A DNA stretch of 64,000 nt. It comes from Clostridiales bacterium. Lineage in GTDB: Bacteria; Bacillota; Clostridia; Christensenellales; CAG-138. The stretch covers positions 4,647-68,646 of the forward strand of contig DXWI01000011.1 of NCBI GenBank assembly GCA_019416935.1, read 5' to 3'. Under the pieces are notes generated by a model that did no database searches, was not told where the DNA came from, and saw nothing but the letters and a program-made list of their open reading frames with translations. Shown one piece after another: positions 7,302 through 16,391 of this stretch; position 1 is the stretch's first letter; each line of letters begins with the position of its first letter. The position numbers and the translations under genes were made by a program.

Positions 7302-9404
7302 ATGAAGTGTGTCATCATCGGCGGCGTTGCCGGCGGCGCGACGGCTGCGGCAAGGCTGCGGCGGCTCGACGAATCGGCAGAGATTATCCTCTTGGAGCGC
7401 GGTTCTGAGATTTCTTTTGCAAACTGCGGTTTGCCCTATTATATCAGCGGCGTCATTTCCGACGAGGACGAGCTGCTCCTGCAAACGCCGGAGAGCTTCC
7501 ATGCGCGCTTCCATGTGGATGTTCGCATCAACAGCGAGGCCGTCTCCATCGACCCGGAGAACAAGACCGTTCTCGTCCGCTCGGCGGAGCGCGAATATAC
7601 CGAAACCTATGACAAGCTGATCCTCTCCCCCGGCGCGCAGCCCATTGTGCCGCCCATCCCCGGCGTGGACGGCGAGCGCGTGTTCACACTGCGCAATATC
7701 CCCGATATGAAGCGCATCCACAGCTACATCCAGGCGCATCAGCCCAAGAGCGCCGTTGTCGTTGGCTGCGGCTTTATCGGCATTGAGATGGCGGAGAACC
7801 TGATGGAGGCGGGCCTGTCCGTCACGTCGGTCGATCTTGCCAAGAATGTCATCCCCGCGCTGGACTACGATATGGCTTGCGATGTGCACGGCTATCTGCG
7901 CGGCAAGGGCCTCAATCTGCTGCTCTCGAGCGGCCTGACCGGCATCGAGCAGCAGGCGGACGGCCAACTGCTCGTCACGGCCGGCGAGCACCGGATTGCC
8001 GCGGACATGGTCATCCTGTCCATCGGCGTCAAACCCGAGAGCCGGCTCGCCGCCGACGCGGGTCTTGCCGTCAACGGGCGCGGCTGCATCATGGTCAACG
8101 ATCAGATGCAGACCTCGAACAAGGACGTCTATGCCGTGGGCGATGCGATCGAGGTCAGGAACTTTGTGACCGATCTGCCGGCGAGCATTCCGCTTGCAGG
8201 CCCGGCCAACCGGCAGGCGCGCGTCGCGGCGGATGTGATCTCCGGCATCGACAGCCATTACGCCGGCACGCAGGGCTCCGCCATCGTCAAAATCTTCGAT
8301 ATGACCGTTGCTGCAACCGGCATCAACGAGCAGACCGCCCGTTCGCTCGGCCTCGACTACGGCAAGGTGTTCACGTTCTCGCCCTCCCATGCGGGCTATT
8401 ATCCGGGCGCGAAGAATATGTCCGTCAAAACGATCTATGAGAAAAAGACCGGCCGCATTCTGGGCGCGGAGCTTGTCGGCTACGAGGGCGTGGACAAGCG
8501 CGCCGACGTGTTTGCAACCGCCATCCGCGCCGGCCTGACGGCCGATGATCTGGCGGAGTTGGAGCTGTGCTACGCGCCGCCGTTCTCCTCCGCCAAGGAC
8601 CCGGTCAACGTCGCGGGCTATGTAATTCAGAACGAGCTGCGCGGTCTGGTCAAGCATTTTCATTGGCATGATATTGCCTCGCTTCCGCGCGACGGCAGCG
8701 TCGTACTGCTCGACGTGCGCACCACGGGCGAATATGCGCGCGGCCATATTGACGGCTTTGTGAATATCCCCCTGCACGAGCTGCGCGGCCGTATCGCGGA
8801 AATTCCGACCGGCAAGCCGGTGTATGTACACTGCCAGAGCGGGCTTCGCAGCTACGTTGCCACGCGCCTGCTCGCCGGGCTCGGGTTCGACTGCTACAAT
8901 CTCTCCGGCGGGTACCGGCTGTACGCCTCCATCGCCAAGGAACAGCCGTTCTGTGCGGATCGCGACTGCCTGAACCAGCCGTACGCCGGCAGCGACGCAG
9001 CGCTCGTGCGCGATTACTTCCACGCCCGTGGTCTGAGCTGCTCGGAGAGCACCATGCGCATTCTGCAGCTCAAGCACAAGCTGGACGGCTCGCCGGAGCT
9101 GACCAAGAGCATGACCGGCTTCGGCGGCGGCATGCACCGCGGTCTGGCCTGCGGTGCCGTTACGGGCGCGGTCGCTGCAATCGGCGCGCGGCTCGGCCGT
9201 TCCGAGCGCGGCGGCGCGAAGGAGCCCGCCGGTTCCACCGTGGATGCATTCCTGCAGGAGTTTGAAACGCGCTTCGGCTCGCTGACCTGTAAGGATCTAC
9301 TCCGGAACGATCTGCCCAAGCCGCAGGAGCACGCCATTTGCAGCGGCTATGTGCAGGCCGCTGTGGAGATCGCCTCCCGCCTGATCGACGAACAGGAGAA
9401 ATAA
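7302..9404 (+). CDS. CoA-disulfide reductase/NADH oxidase fused to rhodanese and a C_GCAxxG_C_C domain
   Basis: A 700-residue fusion. Residues 1-445 are a FAD/NAD(P)H pyridine-nucleotide oxidoreductase of the CoA-disulfide reductase type: IIGGVAGGATAAARLR binds FAD, SFANCGLPYY holds the single redox cysteine C42, and VVGCGFIGIEMAENL binds NADH. Residues ~455-550 are a rhodanese domain with active-site loop VHCQSGLRS. Residues ~565-695 form a C_GCAxxG_C_C redox domain (CSESTMR; GFGGGMHRGLACGAVTGA; TCKDLL; CSGYV). CoADR-rhodanese fusions are known to handle CoA persulfides and polysulfide; the third domain adds further thiols and suggests sulfur or thiol relay. The gene is monocistronic, with its own promoter and terminator. 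GGAGG precedes the ATG. Confidence 0.9.
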   Translation: MKCVIIGGVAGGATAAARLRRLDESAEIILLERGSEISFANCGLPYYISGVISDEDELLLQTPESFHARFHVDVRINSEAVSIDPENKTVLVRSAEREYTETYDKLILSPGAQPIVPPIPGVDGERVFTLRNIPDMKRIHSYIQAHQPKSAVVVGCGFIGIEMAENLMEAGLSVTSVDLAKNVIPALDYDMACDVHGYLRGKGLNLLLSSGLTGIEQQADGQLLVTAGEHRIAADMVILSIGVKPESRLAADAGLAVNGRGCIMVNDQMQTSNKDVYAVGDAIEVRNFVTDLPASIPLAGPANRQARVAADVISGIDSHYAGTQGSAIVKIFDMTVAATGINEQTARSLGLDYGKVFTFSPSHAGYYPGAKNMSVKTIYEKKTGRILGAELVGYEGVDKRADVFATAIRAGLTADDLAELELCYAPPFSSAKDPVNVAGYVIQNELRGLVKHFHWHDIASLPRDGSVVLLDVRTTGEYARGHIDGFVNIPLHELRGRIAEIPTGKPVYVHCQSGLRSYVATRLLAGLGFDCYNLSGGYRLYASIAKEQPFCADRDCLNQPYAGSDAALVRDYFHARGLSCSESTMRILQLKHKLDGSPELTKSMTGFGGGMHRGLACGAVTGAVAAIGARLGRSERGGAKEPAGSTVDAFLQEFETRFGSLTCKDLLRNDLPKPQEHAICSGYVQAAVEIASRLIDEQEK

Positions 9405-9430
9405 CGCCCATCGCATATGCATGATCGCCG

Positions 9431-9466
9431 GCCGCCCGAAAACAGCGCGTTTTCGGGCGGCTTTTT
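9431..9466 (+). terminator. Rho-independent terminator
   Basis: GCCGCCCGAAAA (9431-9442) pairs perfectly with TTTTCGGGCGGC (9450-9461), then TTTTT. It ends the CoA-disulfide reductase transcript. Confidence 0.9.
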
Positions 9467-9727
9467 CTCACCCCCCCTGCGCCTCGTTTCCCGTTCTTTC
9501 CGTATTTGCAGCCTTGCTTCTCCATGCGCTTTCCGGTATACTCTAATTGGTATTTTATAATCATGTAATGCGTTATGTTTTTCATTCCTTTGAGGCAACA
9601 AGCGCTGCACGTCTTACTGTGCGTTGGCGCGACATACAATCCTTTTTTTCTTCGCCGCCCCCGATTTCATGGCAGACGGCGGCTGCGATTCGTTGAAAAC
9701 CACCGGTTGAAGGAGGAACGTGCGACT

Positions 9728-9997
9728 ATGAAAAAACGACACATCCTCAGCATTGTTTTCGGCGTTCTGTTGTGGAATATCAATACAGGTATTACCATTG
9801 CCACGCGGGAGGACTGGCTCACGAGCAATTGGCTGTCGCGGTCAAACGGTGTGATTGCGATTTTGTTCATTTGGCCGCCGGTGTTCCTGTGGGCGTGGAG
9901 AAGCAGAGAAAAGCACAAGGCGCTATCCTATTTCGTCATGGCCTACGCTCTGCTGTTCAGCGTCATCGTGTGCTGCTTCATATTGTTTGTCCATTAG
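9728..9997 (+). CDS. Small membrane protein, unknown function
   Basis: An 89-residue protein with three predicted membrane segments (residues ~5-22, 41-55 and 65-87) and short charged loops. The start MKKRHILS is preceded by GAAGGAGGAACG. It ends 10 bases before the broken lipoprotein gene, so they form one unit. No motif is recognised. Confidence 0.65.
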   Translation: MKKRHILSIVFGVLLWNINTGITIATREDWLTSNWLSRSNGVIAILFIWPPVFLWAWRSREKHKALSYFVMAYALLFSVIVCCFILFVH

Positions 9998-10007
9998 GGA
10001 GGGGCAC

Positions 10008-10552
10008 ATGAACAAGTCCCGATTTTGGAAGGAGCATTGGCTGATCGCATTGTTGATTGGGCTGGCGCTTTGCACATCTCTCTGTGGATGCCGGTACAGC
10101 CTGATTCGCTTTGAGAGTATGGAAGCGACGGTAGAATACTATGATAATAATGGTGTGGTGAACTGCGACGTGTTTTTGAAGGAATCGATACAGCTTTTGT
10201 TGCCTATGAATTGGTCCCAAACGGTTATGGAAGCGTTGTGCTTGCTCAAGACAAAACCGATCAGAAATACAGGCGGGTGGAAACGATGCCCATAAATGCA
10301 ATGATCGCCGAGAATTATTTCATTCGAATATTCAACTACGATTTTACGGATGACGTCTACATGGAAGTCACCATGCTGCAAGACACGCCGCAATATAACA
10401 GCCTTGAAATCAGCAACGACTATGGTTGGAATTTTCAAAAAATGGATTTTGTTGAACCATATAATCATGTCTCGATTGCAAGTTTTTCCGCCGAAGCCGG
10501 TCAATACAGCATCCGGATTAACGGGCAGATTGTAAAATTCACCCTACGCTGA
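10008..10552 (+). pseudogene. Frameshifted lipoprotein, unknown function
   Basis: The reading starts at MNKSRFWKEHW after GGGAGGGGC, with a lipoprotein-like signal (LCGC at residues ~25-28). The frame stays protein-like to about base 10170, then runs off; the next frame picks up with VFEGIDTAFVAYELVPNGYG and continues to the stop at 10552 as an ordinary soluble, strand-rich domain (YNSLEISNDYGWNF; GQYSIRINGQIVKF). Restoring one base near 10168-10172 gives a single ~180-residue lipoprotein. It is either a recent pseudogene or a base-call error. Confidence 0.6.
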
Positions 10553-10800
10553 GACAGTGAATCAGCATATCGAACGGGCTGTCGGCTCCAACCGTTCCGG
10601 CCGGGAATGGGCGCGCGTTTTCAGCATGTGTCACTCCTCCATGCAGCAGCCGTGGCACCCTGCAAGCGGCGCCGCGGCATATGGATTCCGTTTTTGAAGC
10701 TGCGGAGCGTCATGCCGCTTTGGCGGCCGTCCATGATCCGCCCCTTGCGGACAGCCGTTCGCATGCGCAGCAAGCCGCGCCTTGTCCCGGCCGGTTTCTG

Positions 10801-11505
10801 CTATTCCTCCAGAATCCTTCCATCGGTGGAGATCGTCACAACCTGCCAAGGGATGCACTTGCCGCTCGCCTGCAGCGCCTTTTTGACCGCGTTTTCCAGC
10901 CCGCCGCAGCAGGGCACCTCCATGCGGACAACGGCGACGCTCTGTATGCCGTTGCTGCGGATCAGTTCGGCGAGCTTCTCGGCATAGTCCACACCGTCCA
11001 GCTTGGGGCAGCCGACCAGTGTGACGCGTCCTTTGATAAACCGCTCGTGGAAGCCCGCATAGGCATACGCCGTGCAGTCCGCGGCGATCAGCAGCTTTGC
11101 GCCGTCAAAATAGGACGCATTCACCGGCGCAAGCTTGATCTGCACCGGCCACTGGCTCAGCCTGCTGACCGGTTCTTCCGCGGCCGGCTGCCGCTCGCGC
11201 CTGCTTTCGCTGCGCTCAATGGTCCTGGACTGTGTGCCGGGACAGCCGCAGGGCCGCCGGTCGCCCTGCTCCCGCCGGTTTGCCCGAACCGCCGCCTCGT
11301 CGTATGCGGCGGCCTCCTGCTCCACGAACGTGATCGCCCCGGTTGGGCAGACGGGCAGGCAGTCGCCCAACCCGTCGCAGTAGTCGTCCCGCAGGAGCTT
11401 TGCCTTGCTGTGCACCATGCCGATGGCCCCTTCATGGCACGCGGCGGCACAGGCCCCGCAGCCGTTGCACCGTGCCTCGTCGATTTGAATGATCTTGCGT
11501 ATCAT
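10801..11505 (-). CDS. 4Fe-4S ferredoxin-type iron-sulfur protein
   Basis: A 234-residue cytoplasmic protein. The N-terminal ~65 residues are a 2[4Fe-4S] ferredoxin with CNGCGACAAAC and CDGLGDCLPVCPTG. A variable linker with a CGC motif follows, and residues ~130-230 form a second domain (LIAADCTAYAYAGFHERF, TLVGCPKLD, MEVPCCGG). This arrangement is common in uncharacterised clostridial iron-sulfur proteins probably involved in anaerobic electron transfer. It is divergent from the Crp/FNR gene across a 92-base promoter region carrying an FNR-geometry dyad, which suggests the regulator controls it. Confidence 0.8.
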   Translation of the reverse strand: MIRKIIQIDEARCNGCGACAAACHEGAIGMVHSKAKLLRDDYCDGLGDCLPVCPTGAITFVEQEAAAYDEAAVRANRREQGDRRPCGCPGTQSRTIERSESRRERQPAAEEPVSRLSQWPVQIKLAPVNASYFDGAKLLIAADCTAYAYAGFHERFIKGRVTLVGCPKLDGVDYAEKLAELIRSNGIQSVAVVRMEVPCCGGLENAVKKALQASGKCIPWQVVTISTDGRILEE

Positions 11506-11528
11506 CGATGCCCCTCCGTTTCATTTCT

Positions 11529-11585
11529 TGCTTTTCTGATTGCAGTATACTATACTGGCTACAAAAAATATGTTGTTAGGACAAC
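11529..11585. promoter_or_regulatory. Divergent promoter region with an FNR-geometry dyad
   Basis: GTTGT-TAGG-ACAAC (11572-11585) is a perfect 5-4-5 dyad, the geometry of CRP/FNR sites. For the minus-strand ferredoxin gene, TATACT at 11549-11544 predicts a start near 11537, placing the dyad centre at about -41.5, the class II activator position. For the plus-strand regulator, TTGCTT (11529-11534) and TATACT (11551-11556) are 16 bases apart, placing the dyad downstream of its start, where binding would repress. Confidence 0.55.
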
Positions 11586-11597
11586 GAAAAAGATAAA

Positions 11598-12257
11598 ATG
11601 ATGGACGATTCGTTTTTAGCACATACCGCGCTGTTTCGCGGCACGGATGCGGCGCAGGTCAAGGCCATGCTGCTCTGCCTCGGCGGGTATGAACGGCAAT
11701 ACGGAAAGGGTGCCGCCATTTTTCGCGCCGGAGAATGCGTGGACAGCATGGGGCTGATACTCTCCGGCAGCGCGAACATGGAGATCGACGATGTGTGGGG
11801 AAACAAGACCATTCTGGGTCATGTGGGCGCCGGACAGCTATTTGCGGAAACCTATGCCTGTCTCCCCGGGGAACCGCTGATGGTCAACGTGATCGCCTGC
11901 GAGACGAGCACAGTTTTGTTTCTGAACGCTGCGCGGCTGCTCACGACCTGCCCTTGCTCCTGCCCGCATCACAACAGGCTCATACAAAACCTGCTGCAAA
12001 TCCTTGCGGGGAAAAACCTCGCGCTGTCGCGCCGCAGCCTGCATACGTCCCCGAAGTCCATCCGCGGCCGGCTGCTGTCCTATCTTTCCGAACAGGCCAA
12101 GCAGTCCGGCAGCCTGCAATTGACCATCCCGTTCAACCGGCAGCAGCTTGCGGACTATCTCGGCGTTGACCGCAGCGCCCTGTCCAACGAGCTGAGCAAA
12201 ATGCAGCGCGAAGGGCTGCTGACTTATCACCGGAGCTGCTTTACGCTCAAAGCATAG
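11598..12257 (+). CDS. Crp/FNR-family transcriptional regulator
   Basis: A 219-residue regulator with an N-terminal cyclic-nucleotide-binding-like beta barrel (residues ~10-115), a long dimer helix and a C-terminal winged HTH (RQQLADYLGVDRSALSNELS at ~175-195). A cysteine cluster CPCSCPHH at ~125 precedes the dimer helix; clostridial relatives share cysteines here, so redox or metal sensing is possible but unproven. It is divergent from the ferredoxin gene and probably autoregulated through the dyad. It ends in TAG. Confidence 0.85.
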   Translation: MMDDSFLAHTALFRGTDAAQVKAMLLCLGGYERQYGKGAAIFRAGECVDSMGLILSGSANMEIDDVWGNKTILGHVGAGQLFAETYACLPGEPLMVNVIACETSTVLFLNAARLLTTCPCSCPHHNRLIQNLLQILAGKNLALSRRSLHTSPKSIRGRLLSYLSEQAKQSGSLQLTIPFNRQQLADYLGVDRSALSNELSKMQREGLLTYHRSCFTLKA

Positions 12258-12550
12258 TCGAACAGAGTCCGTCCGGGGCAGTCATCCTGCTTCGGGAAAC
12301 ACAGCGCTTGGAGCGGGGCGGCATGCAGCAGGTTCGTGCGTGTTTCGTTCCCCTTCCGTGGGCTACCGAGTGGTTTTGCCCTGCGGCTTCGAGTCCCCTG
12401 CCGAAGGTGGGACTCTCCGCTTGCTCTTCGGCCTGCTTGCGCTCCGCGCTGCGCAGTCTCTCGGCTGCGCTCCCCGGCCGCTAAAAACAGTCCACCGGAC
12501 TGTTTTTTACGCGGCTTCGAGTTCCTTATAAACCAAATACAAGGGCCGCC
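12258..12550. repeat. Non-coding stretch with a REP-like palindrome, abutting a truncated gene
   Basis: No credible gene. It contains the phrase CTTCGAGTCCCCTGCCGAAG next to GGTGGGACTC, which resembles tRNA 3'-arm scrap, and then AAAAACAGTCC-ACC-GGACTGTTTTT (12483-12507), a short-loop hairpin of the kind dispersed in many clostridial genomes. The truncated sensor gene ends exactly at its right border. Confidence 0.45.
12483..12508 (+). terminator. Short-loop hairpin with T run
   Basis: An 11-bp perfect stem with a 3-base ACC loop and six T; symmetrical, so it could terminate from both sides (Crp gene from the left, sensor gene from the right). Confidence 0.55.
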
Positions 12551-14038
12551 CTAGATGTTGGCGTTATGCTTGCGCAGGGTATTGATGCTGATGAAGGCCG
12601 CCTCCGCCACCTCGGCCACCTCCCGACCCTCCGCGTAGTGGCGCAGGATGGATCGCTCTGTAGTCGTCAGACCTGCCGCACGTTGGGCAAAGCCATCAAA
12701 GAGCTCCGCAATATCCGTTGGGAGCGGCGAATGGTTTTCCGAGCTCTGCGCCTTACTGCGCAGCAGCACCACCAGTGAATCGATCTCCGCGATCCCTGTC
12801 TGGCCGGCAGTGTGCAGGCTGTCCGACTGGATAGCCGCAAGGCTCTTGGCAATGGGCCGCACAAACCACCGGGACAGCAGCACCGAAACCGCCAGCATCG
12901 CCAGCAGGAACAGCACCGAGCCGATGAACCACGTCCTCTGCTCCGATGCGGTCACGGCGTTATAGCATTCCTCGGGAACCAGCGTCACCGCGTACATGGA
13001 CGTACCGCCCACGATCTCCATATCCAGCTTTGTGTGGACGCCCAGATAGGCGCCGTTCTGTCCGGTGTATGTATGGAACTGCCTGCCCTGCTGGATCCGC
13101 AGGGTATCCCCATCGTCCAGATAGACGCCCTCCAGACCGCCGGTCATCCCCTGGGAAAGCAGCAGCGCGTTGTCCTCCATGGGCGCGAGGACCGTGACCA
13201 TACTGCCGAACTCGCTCTCCTGAGCGGGATAGGACAGGCGCAGATACAGGTCTCCCAGCTCCACGCCGCAGATGCCGCGCACCGCACCGCCGCTGCCCCG
13301 GATGGGCACCATCAGCAGCACGATATTCTCCCAGGAGTCTGTCAGCTGGGAGCGCCGGGTCCATACGCAGCTGTCGGACAGCTTATCAACCTTCTGTCCG
13401 ACCATGTCCTCATAATCGACCATCAACGAGGTGTCAAACTCCATTTTCCAGCGGTTGTGCAATTCCAGCTGGTTTTCCCGGGCGATATCCGGGATACCTC
13501 GATAGAACACCACATCCTGATCCACCGCGTTTTTGGAGTTCAGGTTGGCAAAGCGCAGATACAATCCCGACCGGGAGGTATCCGACCCCTTTGCCGCCGT
13601 ATTGGTGGTAGCGTCCAGCACCAGGTAGACGCCGTTGCAGGGGCTGGAGCGCAGGACAGTATTTAATGTATCGTACAGCTCCCGCTCGATCTGCTTCAGC
13701 GCCGCGGGATCGTCGCTCAGCGCCGCAGTCGGTTCCGTATAAAGGATGCTGTTGAGGGTATCCGACGCCTCTTTCGAGATGACGATGCCCTGTGCGGTCA
13801 AGGTGGCAAACTGCTCATTGAGTTCGGCGACCGTGTGCGCCTGTTGGGCGGACAGCGCCTGGTGCAGCTTCTCGCCCGAGCTGGAAAACACGCCCGCCAC
13901 GCTGAGGACCACCAGCAGAACGCCAAATATGGCCAGTATCATGGAGATCCAGTACAGCAGCAGCTTGTGCTGCATGGCGACCCCCTGCTTCCGGGCATCC
14001 CGGGTCAGGCGGAAAAGCTCCAGTATTTTATTTTGCAT
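12551..14038 (-). pseudogene. Membrane sensor with C-terminal LuxR-type HTH, truncated at the HTH
   Basis: The 495 residues have a membrane helix at ~25-50, an extracytoplasmic sensing region to ~370 (dCache-like by position; sequence is not diagnostic), a second helix at ~375-395 and a LuxR/GerE-type HTH beginning at LTTTERSILRHYAEGREVAE. The HTH stops at INTLRKHNANI with TAG, exactly where relatives continue into the end of the recognition helix and about 20-25 more residues. Translation past the TAG gives no HTH-like sequence, so the tail was lost at the junction with the 12258-12550 repeat. It lies upstream of a solute-binding protein gene on the same strand, a pairing typical of nutrient sensing. 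Confidence 0.65.
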
Positions 14039-14083
14039 GATCGCTTTTCCACCTGCCTTTCCGGTTCTTGCTTATGTCCCCGC

Positions 14084-15150
14084 TCACTTGCTCATAACAT
14101 CCTTGAACTGCTCCAGATTTTCTCCGATCAGCTGATCCAGCAGGGCCGGGTCGCTGCCGGCCTCCGTGTACGCTTTTCTGCCGCTGAGCATCTGAAGCCG
14201 GATGGTCTCTTCAAAAGCCGTCTCGGTCTCCAGGTAGGTCTCCAGCTGGGGAGCGGTATAAAACTCGTATCCCTCCTGGGTCTCCAGATACGCTTTGTAA
14301 AGCTCTACATAGGTCGGATCGCTCAGCTCCCCAATCTTCTGGGGCAGGTGGCCGTCAAAGGCCTCCTGCAGCACGGGCATATATCCGGTGCTGGTCACAA
14401 ACTCCGTGTTGCATGCCGACTCGGTCAGCCACTTGAGGAAGGTGATGGCGGCCTGCTCCCGCTCGGGCGTGGACTTGACGGTACACATCCCGGCGCCCCG
14501 CTGCATAACCGACTGCGCTCCGCCCTCAAACACCGGGCAGGGCAGCACGATCAGCTCCACCGTCTCGGTGGTGTTGTCGGCGTAGATGACCTCGTTGGAG
14601 AAATACAGGACGCTGGCGGAGGAGGCCACGCTGACGATGCTCTCGCCGGTGCGCAGAGGCTCGGTGGCGTAGCCGCCCTGCAGCCAGACACCGCCGGACA
14701 GGCACGCTTCGGCGTATGGCTCCCAGACCTGCTCAAAGGCCGGGCCGAAGGCCAGCTCCTCGCCGTTGAAGAAATCCTCACCCAGAGACTCCACCCCCAC
14801 CTGGAAATAGTTGAAGTGGAAGTCGTGAACGAAAAAGGGGATGCTGTCGTCCGGGATGTCCGGCATCTTGGCGTCAGTCCATTCGGCGTATTCGCAGGCG
14901 GTGGCGTACAGCCCCTCCCATGTCTTCAGGTCGTCCAAAGACGCGCCGGTAGCCGCGGCAAAGCGGTCGAAGGCGGTCTTGTTGACGAACATCAGCTCGG
15001 TGGATTTGGCCACCGGCAGGCTCACCAGCCGCCCGTTCACCGTGCCGTCGGCCAGAAACTCCGGCACAAAGGCGGACAGCTCCTCCTCGGTGAAGTGATC
15101 CCGGTAGTCCACCAGCACGCTCTCGTCGGGCATGGCCAGCACGGTCTTGG
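14084..15150 (-). pseudogene. Extracellular solute-binding protein, N-terminus lost
   Basis: About 352 residues of a family-1-type ABC substrate-binding protein are readable, with VDYRDHFTEEELSAFVPEFL, the loop VSLPVAKSTELMFVNKTAFD and the C-terminal ERLEQ-type helices around TFLKWLTESACNTEFV. The signal peptide, lipobox and first ~100 residues are missing: homology stops near 15150, where a fragment of an IS3 transposase begins on the other strand. The first in-frame ATG (15142) has no ribosome site. No permease genes remain. Confidence 0.7.
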
Positions 15151-15345
15151 GGTATGTCCCGCCCCGGCAAATGTCTGGACAATGCCCCTATGGAGGGTTT
15201 CTGGGGCATACTGAAGACTGAGATGTATTATCCGCACCATTTTGAAGAGTATAGTGAACTTTATGAAGCTATTGCTGCGTACATCAATTTCTACAACTAT
15301 GAACGCTACCAGAAAAAACTTGGCTGTATGACACCTATGTGGACT
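15150..15345 (+). mobile_element. IS3-family transposase (rve domain) fragment
   Basis: The frame reads SRPGKCLDNAPMEGFWGILK, then EMYY, and YINFYNYERYQKKLGCMTPM, the end of the DDE integrase core of IS3-family OrfB, including the last catalytic glutamate context. Only about 65 residues remain, with no terminal repeats, so it is an inactive scar. It separates the solute-binding remnant from the restriction remnant. Confidence 0.8.
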
Positions 15346-15931
15346 ATGCCTTTAGCTTGGAATGTAATGAAACGCGGATTGCGCAGGTGGCAGGAACTGT
15401 CGACGGAAGAAGGAATGGGAGCGGCACCCAGGTGGTAATTCCAAGCGACTTTGTTCCAAGTAAGCCTTTTGAGCGTATTCTTACTCGTTTTGGATTCTAT
15501 ATCGGCGTTGCTCACAAAGACTTTCTCGTGAATTACTTGGAATCTTATGATAATCGTCCGTATATGGAACTGGATACTCCTGTCGATGTCGTCGATGACG
15601 ATGACATCCCCACTAACAGCGCAGAGAATACGGAGACTATATTGCCGCACGACATTTTGCGGAAAGCGGCGATATTTACAACGCTTTCGTTATGCCATAC
15701 GCTGCCTGCGAGGGTGATGAACCTCTAAAGTTCGTGAGCGTCGGCACAGCGGACTGGATTGAATACTCGCCCGAAACCGAAAACTATAAATATGTTCTCG
15801 GTATCCTGCTTGACACGAAGCATATCATGCAGACTTACACCCGGCACAACGGAAGAGAGATTATGAATATGTCTCAGCTAATACTGGATTCCATCCAGGC
15901 ATACCGTGCCGAGGCCGAAACAGTACAGTAA
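15346..15931 (+). pseudogene. Restriction endonuclease remnant, possibly LlaJI/McrC-like, frameshifted
   Basis: Two frames carry protein-like sequence. The first (to about 15620) reads FERILTRFGFYIGVAHKDFL and then an acidic stretch. The second (from about 15615 to 15931) reads REYGDYIAARHFAESGDIYN, then FVMPYAACEGDE, GILLDTKHIMQTY. The second resembles the C-terminal catalytic region of LlaJI-type restriction enzymes, which are often encoded next to vsr. One frameshift and the missing N-terminus make it inactive. The family call is tentative. Confidence 0.45.
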
Positions 15932-15941
15932 TGGTGATAAG

Positions 15942-16391
15942 ATGGCTGACCACTTAACAGCAGAAAAACGAAGTTGGAATATGTCGCGCATTCATGGTAA
16001 AGATACCGAGATAGAGAAAAAGGTGCGCTCGTATTTGTTCCAACAGGGATTCCGATTTAGGAAAAACGACTCGCGTCTTCCAGGTAAACCCGACATTGTT
16101 CTTCCTAAATACAAAACTGTGATATTCGTTCATGGCTGCTTTTGGCACAGACACCCTGGTTGCAAAGATGCGACTACACCCAAGACGAGAACCGATTTCT
16201 GGCAGGCAAAGTTTGATCGTAATGTAGAGAATGATGAAAAACACACAAACGAGCTTCAGAAAATGGGCTTTACGGTTATTGTACTTTGGGAGTGCGAGAT
16301 AAACAAATACTTTGATGAAACAATGGAACGTGTAGTTGCTCAGTTGGGACCACCCCGTCGGCGCTCAATCAAAAGTGATACTGACTTTTAA
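15942..16391 (+). CDS. vsr: Very short patch repair (Vsr) mismatch endonuclease
   Basis: A 149-residue nicking endonuclease that repairs T:G mismatches left by deamination of 5-methylcytosine. Visible family features: MSRIHGKDTEIEKKVRSYLF, the metal-binding PDIVLPKYKTVIFVHGCFWH with the catalytic Asp and following His, and the zinc ligands including HPGCKDATTPKTRTDFW. Length is normal. ATG 15942 is preferred over a GTG 36 bases upstream because family similarity starts there. It comes 10 bases after the restriction remnant; no cytosine methyltransferase gene is present, so it may be orphaned. Confidence 0.9.
   Translation: MADHLTAEKRSWNMSRIHGKDTEIEKKVRSYLFQQGFRFRKNDSRLPGKPDIVLPKYKTVIFVHGCFWHRHPGCKDATTPKTRTDFWQAKFDRNVENDEKHTNELQKMGFTVIVLWECEINKYFDETMERVVAQLGPPRRRSIKSDTDF

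Noticed and set aside
7239..9137. Minus-strand ORF of 632 aa
   Set aside because: Exact antisense of the CoA-disulfide reductase fusion; no domain or ribosome site.
12375..12415. Possible tRNA gene around CTTCGAGTCCC
   Set aside because: Only a T-arm-like phrase is present; no acceptor stem or anticodon arm can be formed.
12336..12554. Two short plus-strand ORFs (63-72 aa)
   Set aside because: They lie in a repeat with a terminator hairpin, no ribosome site, and look like translated tRNA-arm and palindrome sequence.
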